A stretch of 64,000 bases of DNA, taken from assembly GCA_030604825.1 (NCBI GenBank), contig JAUVVB010000007.1, positions 1-64,000 of the forward strand, read 5' to 3'. The notes beneath the pieces were generated by a model. That model made no database searches. It had not been told where the DNA came from and saw only the letters and a program-made list of their open reading frames with translations. How positions within the stretch are numbered: position 1 is the stretch's first letter; each line of letters opens with the position of its first letter. Positions 27,182-38,655 of this stretch are shown here, one piece after another. Made by a program: the position numbers and the translations under genes. This DNA is from Chloroflexota bacterium (lineage in GTDB: Bacteria > Chloroflexota > Dehalococcoidia > E44-bin15).

Positions 27182-28445
27182 GGGCCAAACTCCCCTGAAG
27201 CGCCCAGGGGCTCGTTTTTTCCACCCTTATATTCACCAGCTTTCCCAAGGGGTCACCGTCATCGGCGAAGAAGACCAGCTTATTCGTTCGGGTGCGCCCC
27301 TGCCACTTCCCCTTTTTTCGACCCTCTACCAATACCTCAACTGTTTGGTTCAGGAGCTGGCTATTTATCTCGGTGGCAATTCCCTCCTGGAGCTCCTCGA
27401 TCTTCTCCCGGCGTCTCGTCTTCTCCTCAGCGCTGACATCGTCCACCAGCTTCCTTGCAGCGATAGTCCCCGGTCGGGGCGAATAGCAGGCAGCGTGAAC
27501 GGTGTCGAACCTGAGCTGGCACAGCATATCGAAGGTCCTCTCAAACTGCCTCTCCGTCTCACCGGGGAAGCCCACGATGACATCGGTACTCAGGCCCACA
27601 CCGGGGATAGCGTAGCGAATGCGCTCCACCAGCTCACGATACTGCTCCGCGGTGTAGCCCCTTCTCATCGCCCTCAAAATATCATCGTCCCCCGCTTGAA
27701 GGGGGAGGCTGAGGTGCTCGCAGACCTTATCCAGGCGTGCCACCGCCTCGATCAGCCTGTCGCTCATATCCCGGGGGTGAGAGGTCAGAAAGCGAATCCG
27801 CGCCAGCCCATCCACCTGGTTTAATTGGTCTAAAAGGTAGGCCAGGTCCGGCTTTTGAGGCAGGTCGTGCCCATAGGCGTTGACATTCTGGCCCAAAAGG
27901 GTGACCTCCTTCGCCCCCCGCTCCACCAGCCATCTCACCTGGCAAAGGATCTCCTCCACAGGGCGGCTCCTCTCCCTCCCCCGCCGGTAGGGAACGATGC
28001 AGTAGGAGCAAAACCTATCGCAACCCTGAATGATGGGCACGAAGGCGCTGGGCGCTGGCTTGAGGGGCAAGAGCAGGTCGGGCTTGAGTTCCCCAGGGGC
28101 GAGCTCCCTTTCCACCAGAAATTGCCAAAACTCCAAAAAGGCCTGAGGCTTGAAGAAGATGTCCACATGGGGGAAGCGATGCCTGAGGCCATCGACCCTG
28201 GAGTTCACCATGCAGCCGGTGAGGGCCAGGATTTTCCCCCTCTTTATCGAGCTGAGGGCGTTGAGCTTGTTTCTCACCCGATCCTCCGCGCTCTGGCGCA
28301 CCACGCAGCTATTGAGCACGATGATCTCCGCCTGCTCAACCCTGGGGGCGGCCTCATAGCCTATCCTCTCCAGATAGCCGGCGATGCGCTCCGAGTCGGC
28401 CTTATTCATCTGACAACCGATAGTCCAGATATGGTAGTAAGGCAT
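27165..28445 (-). CDS. miaB: tRNA-2-methylthio-N6-dimethylallyladenosine synthase (MiaB)
   Basis: TIGCQMNKADSERI, radical SAM CDRFCSYCIVPYRRGRERSR, LSTDVIVGFPGET, TRAM domain. Confidence 0.93.
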   Translation of the reverse strand: MPYYHIWTIGCQMNKADSERIAGYLERIGYEAAPRVEQAEIIVLNSCVVRQSAEDRVRNKLNALSSIKRGKILALTGCMVNSRVDGLRHRFPHVDIFFKPQAFLEFWQFLVERELAPGELKPDLLLPLKPAPSAFVPIIQGCDRFCSYCIVPYRRGRERSRPVEEILCQVRWLVERGAKEVTLLGQNVNAYGHDLPQKPDLAYLLDQLNQVDGLARIRFLTSHPRDMSDRLIEAVARLDKVCEHLSLPLQAGDDDILRAMRRGYTAEQYRELVERIRYAIPGVGLSTDVIVGFPGETERQFERTFDMLCQLRFDTVHAACYSPRPGTIAARKLVDDVSAEEKTRRREKIEELQEGIATEINSQLLNQTVEVLVEGRKKGKWQGRTRTNKLVFFADDGDPLGKLVNIRVEKTSPWALQGSLAHENGG

Positions 28446-28508
28446 AAAGCCCCTCTGGTTTAAAAAATATACCCCCTTGAGCCCAGGGGTATCATCTTCC
28501 TTTCATGG

Positions 28509-28597
28509 CGGAGGGAGTGGGATTCGAACCCACGACAGAGGTTTCCCCCTGTAGCCGCTTAGCAGGCGGCCGCACTAGACCACTATGCGATCCCTCC
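28509..28597 (-). tRNA. tRNA-Ser (GCT)
   Basis: GGAGGGATCGCATAGTGGTCTAGTGCGGCCGCCTGCTAAGCGGC..long variable arm..GGTTCGAATCC..TCCCTCCG. Confidence 0.94.
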
Positions 28598-28717
28598 ATA
28601 AGCCAATATAGCACAAGGAAGGCGATTTTTCAACAAACCCACAGTTGCCTCGCCTCCCCACCTATGCTATACTCTCAGGGAAAACCAAGTTAAAGGGGGG
28701 CGCTTAGCCAAGAGGGT

Positions 28718-29533
28718 ATGGAAGAGGAAAGGGTCGAAACCGAGGAGATAGTCTCCATAAAGCTGCTGCTGGAATCAGGGGCCCACTTTGGTCACCAGAC
28801 CAGCCGCTGGCACCCCAGGATGAAGAAATACATCTTCACCGAGCGAAACGGCATCCACATCATCGACCTACAGCAGACGGTGGAGATGCTGAATAAGGCC
28901 TATCAGTTTGTCCGCGACACGTTGGCCAACGGCGGGGACATCATCCTTGTGGGCACCAAGAAGCAGGCCAAGGAAACGGTTGAGGCTGAGGCGCAGCGCT
29001 GCGGCGCCTTCTATGTAAATCAGCGCTGGCTGGGGGGGATGCTCACCAACTTCACCACCATCCAGGCAAGGATCGACCATCTGGTTCGCCTTGAGGATAG
29101 AAAGGCGAGGGGGGAATTTGGTTACCTTCCCAAGAAGGAGGCCTTAAAACTGGAGGAGGAGATCGCCCGCCTTAACCGCCAGATGGGAGGCTTCAAGGAG
29201 ATGACCAAGTTCCCCGGAGCCCTTTTCATCATCGACCCTACCAAGGAGAAGATCGCCGTAGCCGAGGCAAAGCGCAGCAGGGTACCCATCGTAGCCATCG
29301 TGGATACCAACTGCGATCCCGATGAGATCGACCATCCCATCCCTGCCAACGACGATGCGGTGAGGGCGATAAAGCTGATAACCAACAAGATAGCGGACGC
29401 CGTTCTCGAGGGGAAGCATATCCGCGAACTGGCGGAGGCGGCAGCAGAGATGGTGCCCGAGGAGGTTGAGCTGCCCCAGATCATGGAGCCGCTGACCTTC
29501 ACCCCCGAAACCGAGGCAGAGGAAAAGGAATAG
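28718..29533 (+). CDS. rpsB: 30S ribosomal protein S2
   Basis: [56 protein letters not shown]. Confidence 0.97.
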   Translation: MEEERVETEEIVSIKLLLESGAHFGHQTSRWHPRMKKYIFTERNGIHIIDLQQTVEMLNKAYQFVRDTLANGGDIILVGTKKQAKETVEAEAQRCGAFYVNQRWLGGMLTNFTTIQARIDHLVRLEDRKARGEFGYLPKKEALKLEEEIARLNRQMGGFKEMTKFPGALFIIDPTKEKIAVAEAKRSRVPIVAIVDTNCDPDEIDHPIPANDDAVRAIKLITNKIADAVLEGKHIRELAEAAAEMVPEEVELPQIMEPLTFTPETEAEEKE

Positions 29534-29534
29534 C

Positions 29535-30741
<1,207 letters not shown>

Positions 30742-30755
30742 ACAGTGGAGGGGAA

Positions 30756-31313
30756 ATGATCGACGATGTCCTCTCAGCGGCAAAAAGCAGGATGGAGAAG
30801 AGCATTGAGGCGCTGAGGAGGGAACTGGCCGCCATCCGCACCGGGAGGGCTACTCCAGCCCTGGTCTACCACGTTAAGGTGGATTACCACGGTGTTCCCA
30901 CCCCGTTGAGCCAGCTGGCCGCCATCTCGGCGCCGGAGGCAAGGCTGCTGCTGATCCAGCCCTGGGATAGAACTGCCCTGGGCAGCATCGAGAAGGCCAT
31001 CCTGAAGTCGGACCTGGGGATCAACCCCGCAAGCGATGGAAACGTGATTCGACTGAGAATCCCCCCGCTCACCGAGGAGCGAAGGAGGGAACTGGTCAAG
31101 GTGGTGCGGAGGAGAACTGAGGAGGGCAGGGTAGCCCTTAGAAACATAAGAAGAGATGCCCTGGAAGAGCTCAGGGAGCTGGAGCGGAAGAAGGAGATCT
31201 CCCAGGACGAGCAAAAGCGGGCTCAGGAACGACTCCAGCAGCTTACCGATAGCTTCATGGCAGAGGTGGAGCAGGCAGCAAGGGATAAAGAGGCAGAGCT
31301 ACTGGAGGTTTAA
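30756..31313 (+). CDS. frr: ribosome recycling factor
   Basis: [44 protein letters not shown]. Confidence 0.97.
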   Translation: MIDDVLSAAKSRMEKSIEALRRELAAIRTGRATPALVYHVKVDYHGVPTPLSQLAAISAPEARLLLIQPWDRTALGSIEKAILKSDLGINPASDGNVIRLRIPPLTEERRRELVKVVRRRTEEGRVALRNIRRDALEELRELERKKEISQDEQKRAQERLQQLTDSFMAEVEQAARDKEAELLEV

Positions 31314-31340
31314 GGAAGCATATCTCCCCTTTGAAGAGCC

Positions 31341-32057
31341 GTGACCAAGATAAAGCACATCCCCAATCATGTAGCCATAATTATGGATGGCAACGGCCGT
31401 TGGGCGGCGAAACGGAAATTGCCCCGGCTTGCCGGTCACCGCGCCGGAACGGAGAACATCCGCCGCGTGGTTGAATACTTTGCCCAATATCAGGTGAAGT
31501 ACCTCACCCTTTTTGCCTTCTCCACGGAGAACTGGAACCGCCCCCGGGGGGAGGTGAGGGGGCTGCTCACCATCCTTGGGGAGGTCATCGGCGAGGAGGC
31601 CAAAAACCTTCACAAGAAGGGGGTCAAGCTCCGCCATCTGGGTCGCCTCGATAGGCTCCCCCAAAGGCTTCAGCAGGCGATTCAACGCGCCACAGAGCTG
31701 ACCAAGGATAACACCCGAATGACCCTGAGCATCGCCTTTGACTATGGCAGCCGGGCTGAGATCGTGGATGCGGTACAGCGCATGTTTGGCGACGGCATCC
31801 CCCCAGAGAGGGTAAACGAGTCGCTGCTCAGCAGCTATCTGTACACCGCTGACCTTCCTGACCCGGACCTGATCATTCGCACCGGCGGGGAGATGAGGCT
31901 TTCCAATTTCCTGCTCTGGCAGGCAGCCTACAGCGAATACTACTCCACGCCCACCTTCTGGCCGGATTTCGGCCCTGAAGAGACCGAGAGGGCGCTCATC
32001 GCCTATAGTCAGCGGGAAAGGCGTTTTGGGGGAATCAGACCCAAAGCGAAGCGGTGA
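31341..32057 (+). CDS. uppS: isoprenyl (undecaprenyl) diphosphate synthase
   Basis: HVAIIMDGNGRWAAKRKLPRLAGHRAG, TLFAFSTENWNRP, DLIIRTGGEMRLSNFLLWQ; GTG start. Confidence 0.96.
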   Translation: MTKIKHIPNHVAIIMDGNGRWAAKRKLPRLAGHRAGTENIRRVVEYFAQYQVKYLTLFAFSTENWNRPRGEVRGLLTILGEVIGEEAKNLHKKGVKLRHLGRLDRLPQRLQQAIQRATELTKDNTRMTLSIAFDYGSRAEIVDAVQRMFGDGIPPERVNESLLSSYLYTADLPDPDLIIRTGGEMRLSNFLLWQAAYSEYYSTPTFWPDFGPEETERALIAYSQRERRFGGIRPKAKR

Positions 32058-32059
32058 GG

Positions 32060-32890
32060 ATGACCAAAGAGCGGGTGCTCAGCGCGCTGGTTTTAGTACC
32101 CATCATCTTCGTTGTCATCTGGTTCGGCGAACCCTATACCTGGCATTTCTACTTCTATTCCATCTTGGTGGCCGCTGTCGCTGCCCTGGGGGCGCTGGAG
32201 TTCAATGGGATGTTAGGCCTCTCCCCCAGGCACCCCCTCACCCTTTTGGGGCTTATCTCAGTGCTCCTTTTCGTCCTAGTTGCCCATTTTAGGGGAGGCT
32301 ACGAGGCACCGCTACCTTATACTGCGCCCCTGCTGACCTTTGCTGTGGTCTTTTCCTTGATCTGGCTTATCTTCCGCTCCCCTGGGGGGAACGCCGCCAT
32401 GAACTGGGCCTGGACCTTGGCCGGCATCCTCTATCTGGGGTGGATGCTGAGCCACTTCATCCCGCTGAGGGGGCTGGATGGGGGTAGGGACTGGGTCCTT
32501 TTTGCCGTTTTTGCCACCTTTGCCGCCGATACCGCTGCCTTCTTCGTGGGCAGGGCGTGGGGAAGGCACTCCCTGGCCTCGGCCACAAGCCCGGGGAAGA
32601 CCTGGGAGGGGACGATGGGTGGCTTCCTGGGGGCTATCGCCGCCTCCCTGATCCTGGCAGCCATCCTGCCTGGCATCTCCATCCCCTATTGGCAGGTTGC
32701 TATTCTGGGAGCCCTCATTGGCATCTTCGCCCTGTTAGGCGACCTAGGGGAATCGATGCTCAAGCGAAGCGCTAAGGTGAAGGACTCAGGCAAGCTCATC
32801 CCCGGACACGGCGGCCTCCTCGACCGGCTGGATAGCATTGTGTTCACCGTAGTTGTAGTATACTATTATGTAATATGGTTGGTGGCGTGA
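32060..32890 (+). CDS. cdsA: phosphatidate cytidylyltransferase
   Basis: SPGKTWEGTMGGFLGA, DLGESMLKRSAKVKDSGKLIPGHGGLLDRLDSIV. Confidence 0.95.
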   Translation: MTKERVLSALVLVPIIFVVIWFGEPYTWHFYFYSILVAAVAALGALEFNGMLGLSPRHPLTLLGLISVLLFVLVAHFRGGYEAPLPYTAPLLTFAVVFSLIWLIFRSPGGNAAMNWAWTLAGILYLGWMLSHFIPLRGLDGGRDWVLFAVFATFAADTAAFFVGRAWGRHSLASATSPGKTWEGTMGGFLGAIAASLILAAILPGISIPYWQVAILGALIGIFALLGDLGESMLKRSAKVKDSGKLIPGHGGLLDRLDSIVFTVVVVYYYVIWLVA

Positions 32891-32932
32891 AGCAAATTGC
32901 CCTTCTGGGCTCAACGGGCTCCATCGGCCAGC
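32834..32932. repeat. direct repeat (left copy): cdsA 3' end plus dxr 5' end
   Basis: About 95/99 identical to 37475-37573 (four mismatches seen). Confidence 0.93.
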
Positions 32933-33040
32933 GGCGCCTGGACGCCTACTTGACGGTAGAGAAAGCCTGTGCTAGGCTTCTGGTACAGGATTTTCGCATC
33001 GAAGCCTGCGTGCAGATGTTTTCTGTGCGGTCTTCTTAAA
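32873..33040 (+). pseudogene. truncated 5' fragment of dxr
   Basis: MVGGVKQIALLGSTGSIGQRRLDAYLTVEKACARLL...* ; homology to dxr stops after SIGQ, then diverges and terminates. Confidence 0.8.
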
Positions 33041-33083
33041 CCGTTCCCCATTGGGGACCCTCGTGCCGGGTTCTTGACCCGCC

Positions 33084-33734
33084 TTGATTCGTAAGCATCG
33101 GAAATGTCGGCTGGCCCAATGGCTAGCGACCCAATTAACGGAGGTACGGCTGAACACCTTGCTGGCCTTTCTCAGGACTGTTGTCACGCCAGCTATCGCG
33201 GTTGTCATAACCACTTTGGTCATAATGGGCCTGACTTTGAGCGCCTGCGGACCAGAGAAAGGAGGTCAAGCGATGCCTTTTGAACTGACTAGCACTGCCT
33301 TTGCCGCCGGGGAACGGATTCCCGGCAAGTACACCTGCGACGGCGAGGACATTTCACCGCCGCTGCAGTGGAGCAATGCACCCGGGGATACTCGAAGTTT
33401 TGCTCTCATAGCCGATGACCCCGACGCACCGATAGGTACCTGGGTCCACTGGGTACTCTACAACCTGCCGGGAGAAACCCGTGCCTTGCCCCAGGCAGTC
33501 CCGCCGGATGCTGACATGCCCGACGGCAGCCGGCACGGCAAGAGCAGTTGGGGACGGCTGAGCTATGGTGGCCCGTGTCCACCCGGCGGCACCCACCGCT
33601 ACTTCTTCAAACTGTACGCCTTGGACACAGTGCTCGACCTGCCCGCTGGCGCCAGCAAGGAGCAGTTGCTCCAGGCAATGGAGGGACACATCCTGGCCCA
33701 GACAGAATTGATGGGGTTATACAGCAGGCAGTAG
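33084..33734 (+). CDS. YbhB/YbcL (PEBP, Raf-kinase-inhibitor-like) family protein, probable lipoprotein
   Basis: FTSTAFAAGERIPGKYTCDGEDISPPLQW, DDPDAPIGTWVHWVLYNLP; lipobox-like LTLSAC; true start likely internal. Confidence 0.85.
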   Translation: MIRKHRKCRLAQWLATQLTEVRLNTLLAFLRTVVTPAIAVVITTLVIMGLTLSACGPEKGGQAMPFELTSTAFAAGERIPGKYTCDGEDISPPLQWSNAPGDTRSFALIADDPDAPIGTWVHWVLYNLPGETRALPQAVPPDADMPDGSRHGKSSWGRLSYGGPCPPGGTHRYFFKLYALDTVLDLPAGASKEQLLQAMEGHILAQTELMGLYSRQ

Positions 33735-33792
33735 CGGGTTGCGTCTAAATGCTGCGGCTACCGATTCGATGGGGATTGGGCGTGCGAATATC

Positions 33793-33841
33793 GGCTAACA
33801 CGGCGCAGGCTGCACTTCGCCAAGTGCCCGGTAGTTGAGCC
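33793..33841 (+). repeat. attC-like imperfect inverted repeat downstream of ybhB-like gene
   Basis: TATCGGCTAAC ... GCACTT-CGCC-AAGTGC ... GTTGAGCCGATA with one unpaired base in the outer stem. Confidence 0.4.
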
Positions 33842-33896
33842 GATAGACGAACAAAGGAGGGCTTGCACTCCGCTTCCATAGGAGGAGGGGATAACC

Positions 33897-35330
33897 ATGG
33901 CGAAATTGGACGACTTCGCCTTCCTCGATGCCACCGCCCAAGCCGAGCTGGTGCGGCGTAGGGAGGTCAAGGCGATCGAGCTGGTGGACGCGGCCATCGA
34001 GCGGATCGAGCGTCTGAACCCCACCCTCAACGCGGTAGTCACGCCAATGTATGAACAGGCGCGCACCGCGGCCACCGGCGAACTGCCCGATGGACCCTTT
34101 GCCGGCGTGCCCTTCCTGCTCAAGGACCTTCTGGCATCCTATGGCGGGGTGCGGATGACGTCGGGGTCGAGCTTCCTGCGGGACTTCGTGCCCGATCACG
34201 ACAGTGAACTGGTGACACGGCTGAAGCGCAGCGGGCTGATCATCATTGGCAAGACCAACGCACCGGAGTTCGGCCTACTCCCGACCACCGAGCCCCGTCT
34301 GTTCGGACCCTGCCGCAACCCCTGGGACACAGGCCGGACGACGGGCGGCTCCAGCGGGGGCTCGGCCGCCGCCGTGGCCGCAGGATTAGTCCCCATGGCG
34401 CATGGCAATGACGGCGGCGGATCGATCCGGATTCCGGCCTCGTGCTGTGGGCTCTTCGGCCTCAAGCCTACCCGGGCGCGCAACCCCCTCGGCCCTGATT
34501 ACGGCGACCTCTTCAGCGGGCTAGTGGTCGACCACGCCCTCACCCGCTCGGTACGGGACAGCGCTGCCCTGCTCGATGCCACCTCGGGCCCCGACGTGGG
34601 CGACCCATACTGGGCACCGCCCCCGGTGCGCCCATTCCTCCAAGAAGTGGGCGCCGATCCCGGGCGGCTCCGCATCGCCTTTACCACCGCGGCGGCCACC
34701 GATGTCGCAGTGCACGCCGACTGCGTCAGCGCGGTGCACGATGCAGTGGCGCTTTGCGCCGACCTGGGCCATGAGGTGGTGGAGGCAGCCCCGGCGGTGC
34801 CCGGTGAGCTGGTGGTCCAGGCGTTCATCACCCTGTGGTCGGCGGGGTGCACCTGGGCCATAGACGGCATGGCCCTTCTAACCGGTCGGACCCCCACCCC
34901 GGACCAGTTCGAACCGCTCACCTGGGCACTCTATGAGATGGGGCGCCAGCAAAGCGCATCGGCCTACCTGCTCGCCCTGACGGCGCTGCAGGGGATGTCC
35001 CGTGAAATCGCCCGTTTCTTAGTGGACTGCGATGTGTGGCTCACCCCCACCCTCGCCGAGCCGCCCGTGCCCCTCGGCACCTTCGACTCTCCCCCGGAGA
35101 ACCCGCTGCAGGGGCTGTTCCGTGCGGCGACGTTCCTGCCCTTCACGCCAGTTTGCAACTTCACCGGGCAGCCCGCCATGTCGGTGCCGCTCTTCTGGAA
35201 CTCAGAAGGCCTGCCAGTGGGCACCCATTTCATCGGGCGCTTCGGCGACGAGGCGACCCTCTTCCGCCTCGCGGCACAGCTTGAGGCGGCGCGACCATGG
35301 GCCGGCCGCCGTCCACCGGTATCGGCCTGA
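33897..35330 (+). CDS. amidase (amidase signature family)
   Basis: [57 protein letters not shown]. Confidence 0.94.
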   Translation: MAKLDDFAFLDATAQAELVRRREVKAIELVDAAIERIERLNPTLNAVVTPMYEQARTAATGELPDGPFAGVPFLLKDLLASYGGVRMTSGSSFLRDFVPDHDSELVTRLKRSGLIIIGKTNAPEFGLLPTTEPRLFGPCRNPWDTGRTTGGSSGGSAAAVAAGLVPMAHGNDGGGSIRIPASCCGLFGLKPTRARNPLGPDYGDLFSGLVVDHALTRSVRDSAALLDATSGPDVGDPYWAPPPVRPFLQEVGADPGRLRIAFTTAAATDVAVHADCVSAVHDAVALCADLGHEVVEAAPAVPGELVVQAFITLWSAGCTWAIDGMALLTGRTPTPDQFEPLTWALYEMGRQQSASAYLLALTALQGMSREIARFLVDCDVWLTPTLAEPPVPLGTFDSPPENPLQGLFRAATFLPFTPVCNFTGQPAMSVPLFWNSEGLPVGTHFIGRFGDEATLFRLAAQLEAARPWAGRRPPVSA

Positions 35331-35547
35331 GCGGACCGATGCCGGGCGTGCATAGGGTAGCGATGAGGAAGGACAGCAGTTATATGCCAGATGGCATGGA
35401 GAGAAATGACAGGAGCTTCTCCAGAAGAAGTCGCTCGATTCTGAATTTGCTGCTTGAAATTCTGAGGCTAACCTTCGATGTGGCTGTTCCTAGGAGCCAT
35501 AATCGTGCCGCCAACTTGTTTTCCGTGTCCTCTGGGGCAGCCACTGT

Positions 35548-36963
35548 CTATACGGGCTTCTTGCTATCCACCACAGTCAACGCCAACTCCAGGTAATCCC
35601 TGAGTAGCCTGGGTATAAGGTAATTCCTTCTCACTGATTCTCGCCCGGCGTCACCTATCCTTCTTGCCAGCGCCCGGTCTTTGAGGAGAGTCACAATTCT
35701 GCTGGCACACGACGAGGCATCGGCGACCAGAAAGCCGGTCTTGCCATCACAGATTTGGAGCCTGATTCCTCCGCAATCACCTCCGACCACAGGTGTCCCC
35801 TTCCACATTGCTTCGGCCACGGTAAGGCCGAAGCCCTCCCGGGTAGACTTCTGGACGATGACATCAGACCCTGACTGGAAGGCACTCACCTCCAGGTCGC
35901 CAATGACCAGTGGATTAGAGAAGAGGTGTACATCAGGGTCGCTCCCCGCATACTGCTGAACACTTGTGAACACCTCCAGGGCGTCAGAGTCATCTTTGGC
36001 TGTCATGGCTCCAACCAGGGCCAGCTGTAACCCGGGTATCTCCTCCTTGGCTAGCCGATAGGCATCGATCACCCCCCAGGGATCCTTCCAGCGGTCGAAC
36101 CGGGAGACCTGGCTCACTAGAGGTCTCGCCGGGTCGATACCACGGCTCGCCAGCAATTGCCGTGCTCGGTGACCAGGCAAAGGCACATTCTTGGCTGATC
36201 GCGGATCTATGGCTGGTGGAAATATCGATACCCTAGCCGGGTCGAGACCATCCAGATGGTACTGGGGCATACTGACCACTACCCTTCGGTACTCGTTAAT
36301 GTAGGAGAGCAGCACCTCACTGGCCAGCTCATTAGGTTCAGTGGTATCGATGTGGCACACCCAGACACCGGGAGAAGTGGTTCCAAGGTAATGAAGCAGA
36401 GGCAGTACTTGGACATCGTGGGCCATCCAAAGGTCTGCGGTTACCCCCATCGTGACCAGAGCACCTGCTGCCCTCTCGTTATGCGCCAGGTAAAGCTCTA
36501 TCTGGTCACGGCCTAGGTCGGTGCTGCCACCCTGGAGGCAATGGTGCAGCGCCTTGGCCACCCGAAAGAACGAGTCGTCGGGCTCGATAGCATACCACTC
36601 GGCATTTACTCCTACGCTGCGCATCAGTGGCACCAGGGATTTCAGGATTTCAGCCACGCCCCCACCATATGGTGTAGCGCTAACATGCACAACACGTAAC
36701 CCCGTAAGCCTTTCGGCGGCTCGGGTTGCCTCTGCCAAAAGGCCATCGGAGACAATACCGGTGTAGTCTTCAAGTTTGACTTCTTTTGTCAAAACCCTCT
36801 GCATAGCCATCAGATTCCTGCTCCGCATACTCCGGGCAGCATTTTCGACCTGTAGAGCCCCCGCTGCCTTCCCTGTTGGGAATCTTCGTGATTTTGAGTT
36901 TAATCGCTCTTCGGTAGAATTGAGGTTAGAGAAAGGATAGAATCTGATTAGAATCTTGAACAA
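35548..36963 (-). CDS. trehalose synthase-like (TreT) GT4 glycosyltransferase
   Basis: VVHVSATPYGGGVAEILKSLVPLMRSVGVNAEWYAI, SQVSRFDRWKDPWGVIDAY, STREGFGLTVAEAMWKGTPVVGG. Confidence 0.87.
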   Translation of the reverse strand: MFKILIRFYPFSNLNSTEERLNSKSRRFPTGKAAGALQVENAARSMRSRNLMAMQRVLTKEVKLEDYTGIVSDGLLAEATRAAERLTGLRVVHVSATPYGGGVAEILKSLVPLMRSVGVNAEWYAIEPDDSFFRVAKALHHCLQGGSTDLGRDQIELYLAHNERAAGALVTMGVTADLWMAHDVQVLPLLHYLGTTSPGVWVCHIDTTEPNELASEVLLSYINEYRRVVVSMPQYHLDGLDPARVSIFPPAIDPRSAKNVPLPGHRARQLLASRGIDPARPLVSQVSRFDRWKDPWGVIDAYRLAKEEIPGLQLALVGAMTAKDDSDALEVFTSVQQYAGSDPDVHLFSNPLVIGDLEVSAFQSGSDVIVQKSTREGFGLTVAEAMWKGTPVVGGDCGGIRLQICDGKTGFLVADASSCASRIVTLLKDRALARRIGDAGRESVRRNYLIPRLLRDYLELALTVVDSKKPV

Positions 36964-36990
36964 GCGAAGTTTTCATTGGCAAGCCCAATC

Positions 36991-37206
36991 CTAGCCCTTG
37001 TCGGTTCTGGCAGAACGCGGCTCCTTTGCAGGGCGTCGAGAGAGGGGGAAACCATCCGACAGGGCATGGCGATAGAAAACGGCACCACATTGCAAGCAGA
37101 CCATGTCGCCAGACTTACTGTCGGCGTCTGGATAGAGGTCACCGCGGCAGCGTGGACACGATTCTAACCTCCACTTCATCGAACTCCCCTCCTTTTGGCA
37201 ATTCAT
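36991..37206 (-). CDS. small zinc-ribbon-like protein
   Basis: ESCPRCRGDLYPDADSKSGDMVCLQCGAVFYR; SD-like aaaaggaggg. Confidence 0.6.
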   Translation of the reverse strand: MNCQKEGSSMKWRLESCPRCRGDLYPDADSKSGDMVCLQCGAVFYRHALSDGFPLSRRPAKEPRSARTDKG

Positions 37207-37474
37207 GCCGGTAGAGGCGCGCTAAGACCTGCTATAGCTAAGCGCTGCGAAGGCGCGAGAGCATCTGGCGCGCCGCCTGGTACCACAAACAACTGGTCTA
37301 ATTTTATTTAATTTAGTGTATTTTAGCATTATTTTAGCAAGAAGGTATGCGACCTCAGAAGTATTTTCCATCCTACTAATTTCCTAGGCCCTCTGGCGGG
37401 CAAACATATGTCGCTGTCATCTTCCTCGTCCTTTGCTTCTTTCGTAGCTATGTGCTAAAGTAGTCAAAGCCGAC

Positions 37475-37573
37475 AGCATTGTGTTTACCATAGTTGTAGT
37501 ATACTATTATGTAATATGGTTGGTGGCGTGAAGCGAATTGCCCTGCTGGGCTCAACGGGCTCCATCGGCCAGC
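37475..37573. repeat. direct repeat (right copy): cdsA 3' fragment plus start of intact dxr
   Basis: About 95/99 identical to 32834-32932. Confidence 0.93.
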
Positions 37574-38655
37574 AGACGCTGGATGTGGTGCGCTCCTTCC
37601 CCGGCCGATTCCAGGTGGTCGGCCTGGGGGCGGGGGGAAATCTCCAGCTTCTGCAGAATCAGATACGGGAATTTGAGTCAAAGCTGGTCTCCATAGCGGA
37701 AGAGGGCCTCACCGAGAGACTTCGGAGCCCAAAATATGAGCTGCTCTCCCCTGAGGAGATGGCGTCCCATCCTGATGTTGACCTGGTGGTGGTCGCCATC
37801 TCGGGGAAGGCAGGGCTCAGCCCCACCCTGTCAGCCATCGAGGCAGGAAAGAGGATTGCGCTTGCCACCAAAGAGGTGCTGGTGATGGCGGGGGAGGTGG
37901 TAACCGCTGCAGCAAAGAGGTGCGGCACCCAGCTCTTGCCCATCGACAGCGAGCCCAGCGCCATATGGCAGTGCCTCCAGGGCGAGGAGAGGGCAGTGGC
38001 CCGGCTCATCCTCACCGCCTCAGGGGGCCCCTTCCTCAGGCTCACCCCAGAGGAGCTTGCCCCGGTGACCCCTGAGCAGGCGCTAAGGCATCCCACCTGG
38101 AAGATGGGCAACAAGGTCACCATCGACTCCGCCACCATGATGAACAAGGGCTTTGAGGTCATCGAGGCCCACTGGCTGTTTGATGTCCCCCTGGAGAGGA
38201 TCGAGGTGGTGATTCATCCCCAGAGCATCGTGCACTCCATGGTTGAATTTGTCGATGGCTCCATCAAGGCACAGCTGAGCCTGCCCGATATGCGACTGCC
38301 CATACAATATGCCCTTTTTTATCCTGAGCGACTGCCCAATAAGCTATCCCGGCTCGATTTTGCCCATATAGGCCCCCTTACCTTTGAAGCCCCTGACCTG
38401 GAAAATTTCCCCTGTCTGAAGCTGGCGCTGGAGGCAGGGCGAAAGGGGGGAACTTATCCCGCAGTGCTCTCCGCCGCTGACGAGGTGGCGGTGGAGCTTT
38501 TCCTCAACGGGGACATTGGCTTTTTGGACATTGCCAGGCTGGTGGCGGAGGTCCTGGAGGAGCACCGGGGCATTTCCCATCCCTCGCCACAGGAGGTCCT
38601 CACCGCCGATGCCTGGGCCAGGGAAAGGGTCATAAGGATAGGGACCCGAAGATGA
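37516..38655 (+). CDS. dxr: 1-deoxy-D-xylulose 5-phosphate reductoisomerase
   Basis: RIALLGSTGSIGQQTLDVV, LATKEVLVMAGE, PIDSEPSAIWQ, ATMMNKGFEVIEAHWLF. Confidence 0.97.
   Translation: MVGGVKRIALLGSTGSIGQQTLDVVRSFPGRFQVVGLGAGGNLQLLQNQIREFESKLVSIAEEGLTERLRSPKYELLSPEEMASHPDVDLVVVAISGKAGLSPTLSAIEAGKRIALATKEVLVMAGEVVTAAAKRCGTQLLPIDSEPSAIWQCLQGEERAVARLILTASGGPFLRLTPEELAPVTPEQALRHPTWKMGNKVTIDSATMMNKGFEVIEAHWLFDVPLERIEVVIHPQSIVHSMVEFVDGSIKAQLSLPDMRLPIQYALFYPERLPNKLSRLDFAHIGPLTFEAPDLENFPCLKLALEAGRKGGTYPAVLSAADEVAVELFLNGDIGFLDIARLVAEVLEEHRGISHPSPQEVLTADAWARERVIRIGTRR

Larger units (their letters stand above)
32933..37474. mobile_element. insertion splitting the cdsA-dxr junction, bounded by ~99-bp direct repeats
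   Basis: cdsA tail and dxr head present at both ends; cargo genes unrelated to the operon and in both orientations. Confidence 0.8.

Noticed and set aside
32972-33223. Minus-strand 83-aa ORF at the island's left end
   Set aside because: Arg-rich frame without motifs overlapping the decayed dxr fragment; several small inverted repeats there (e.g. TCCCCATTGGGGA, CGGGT-N5-ACCCG) are noted but not enough for a call.
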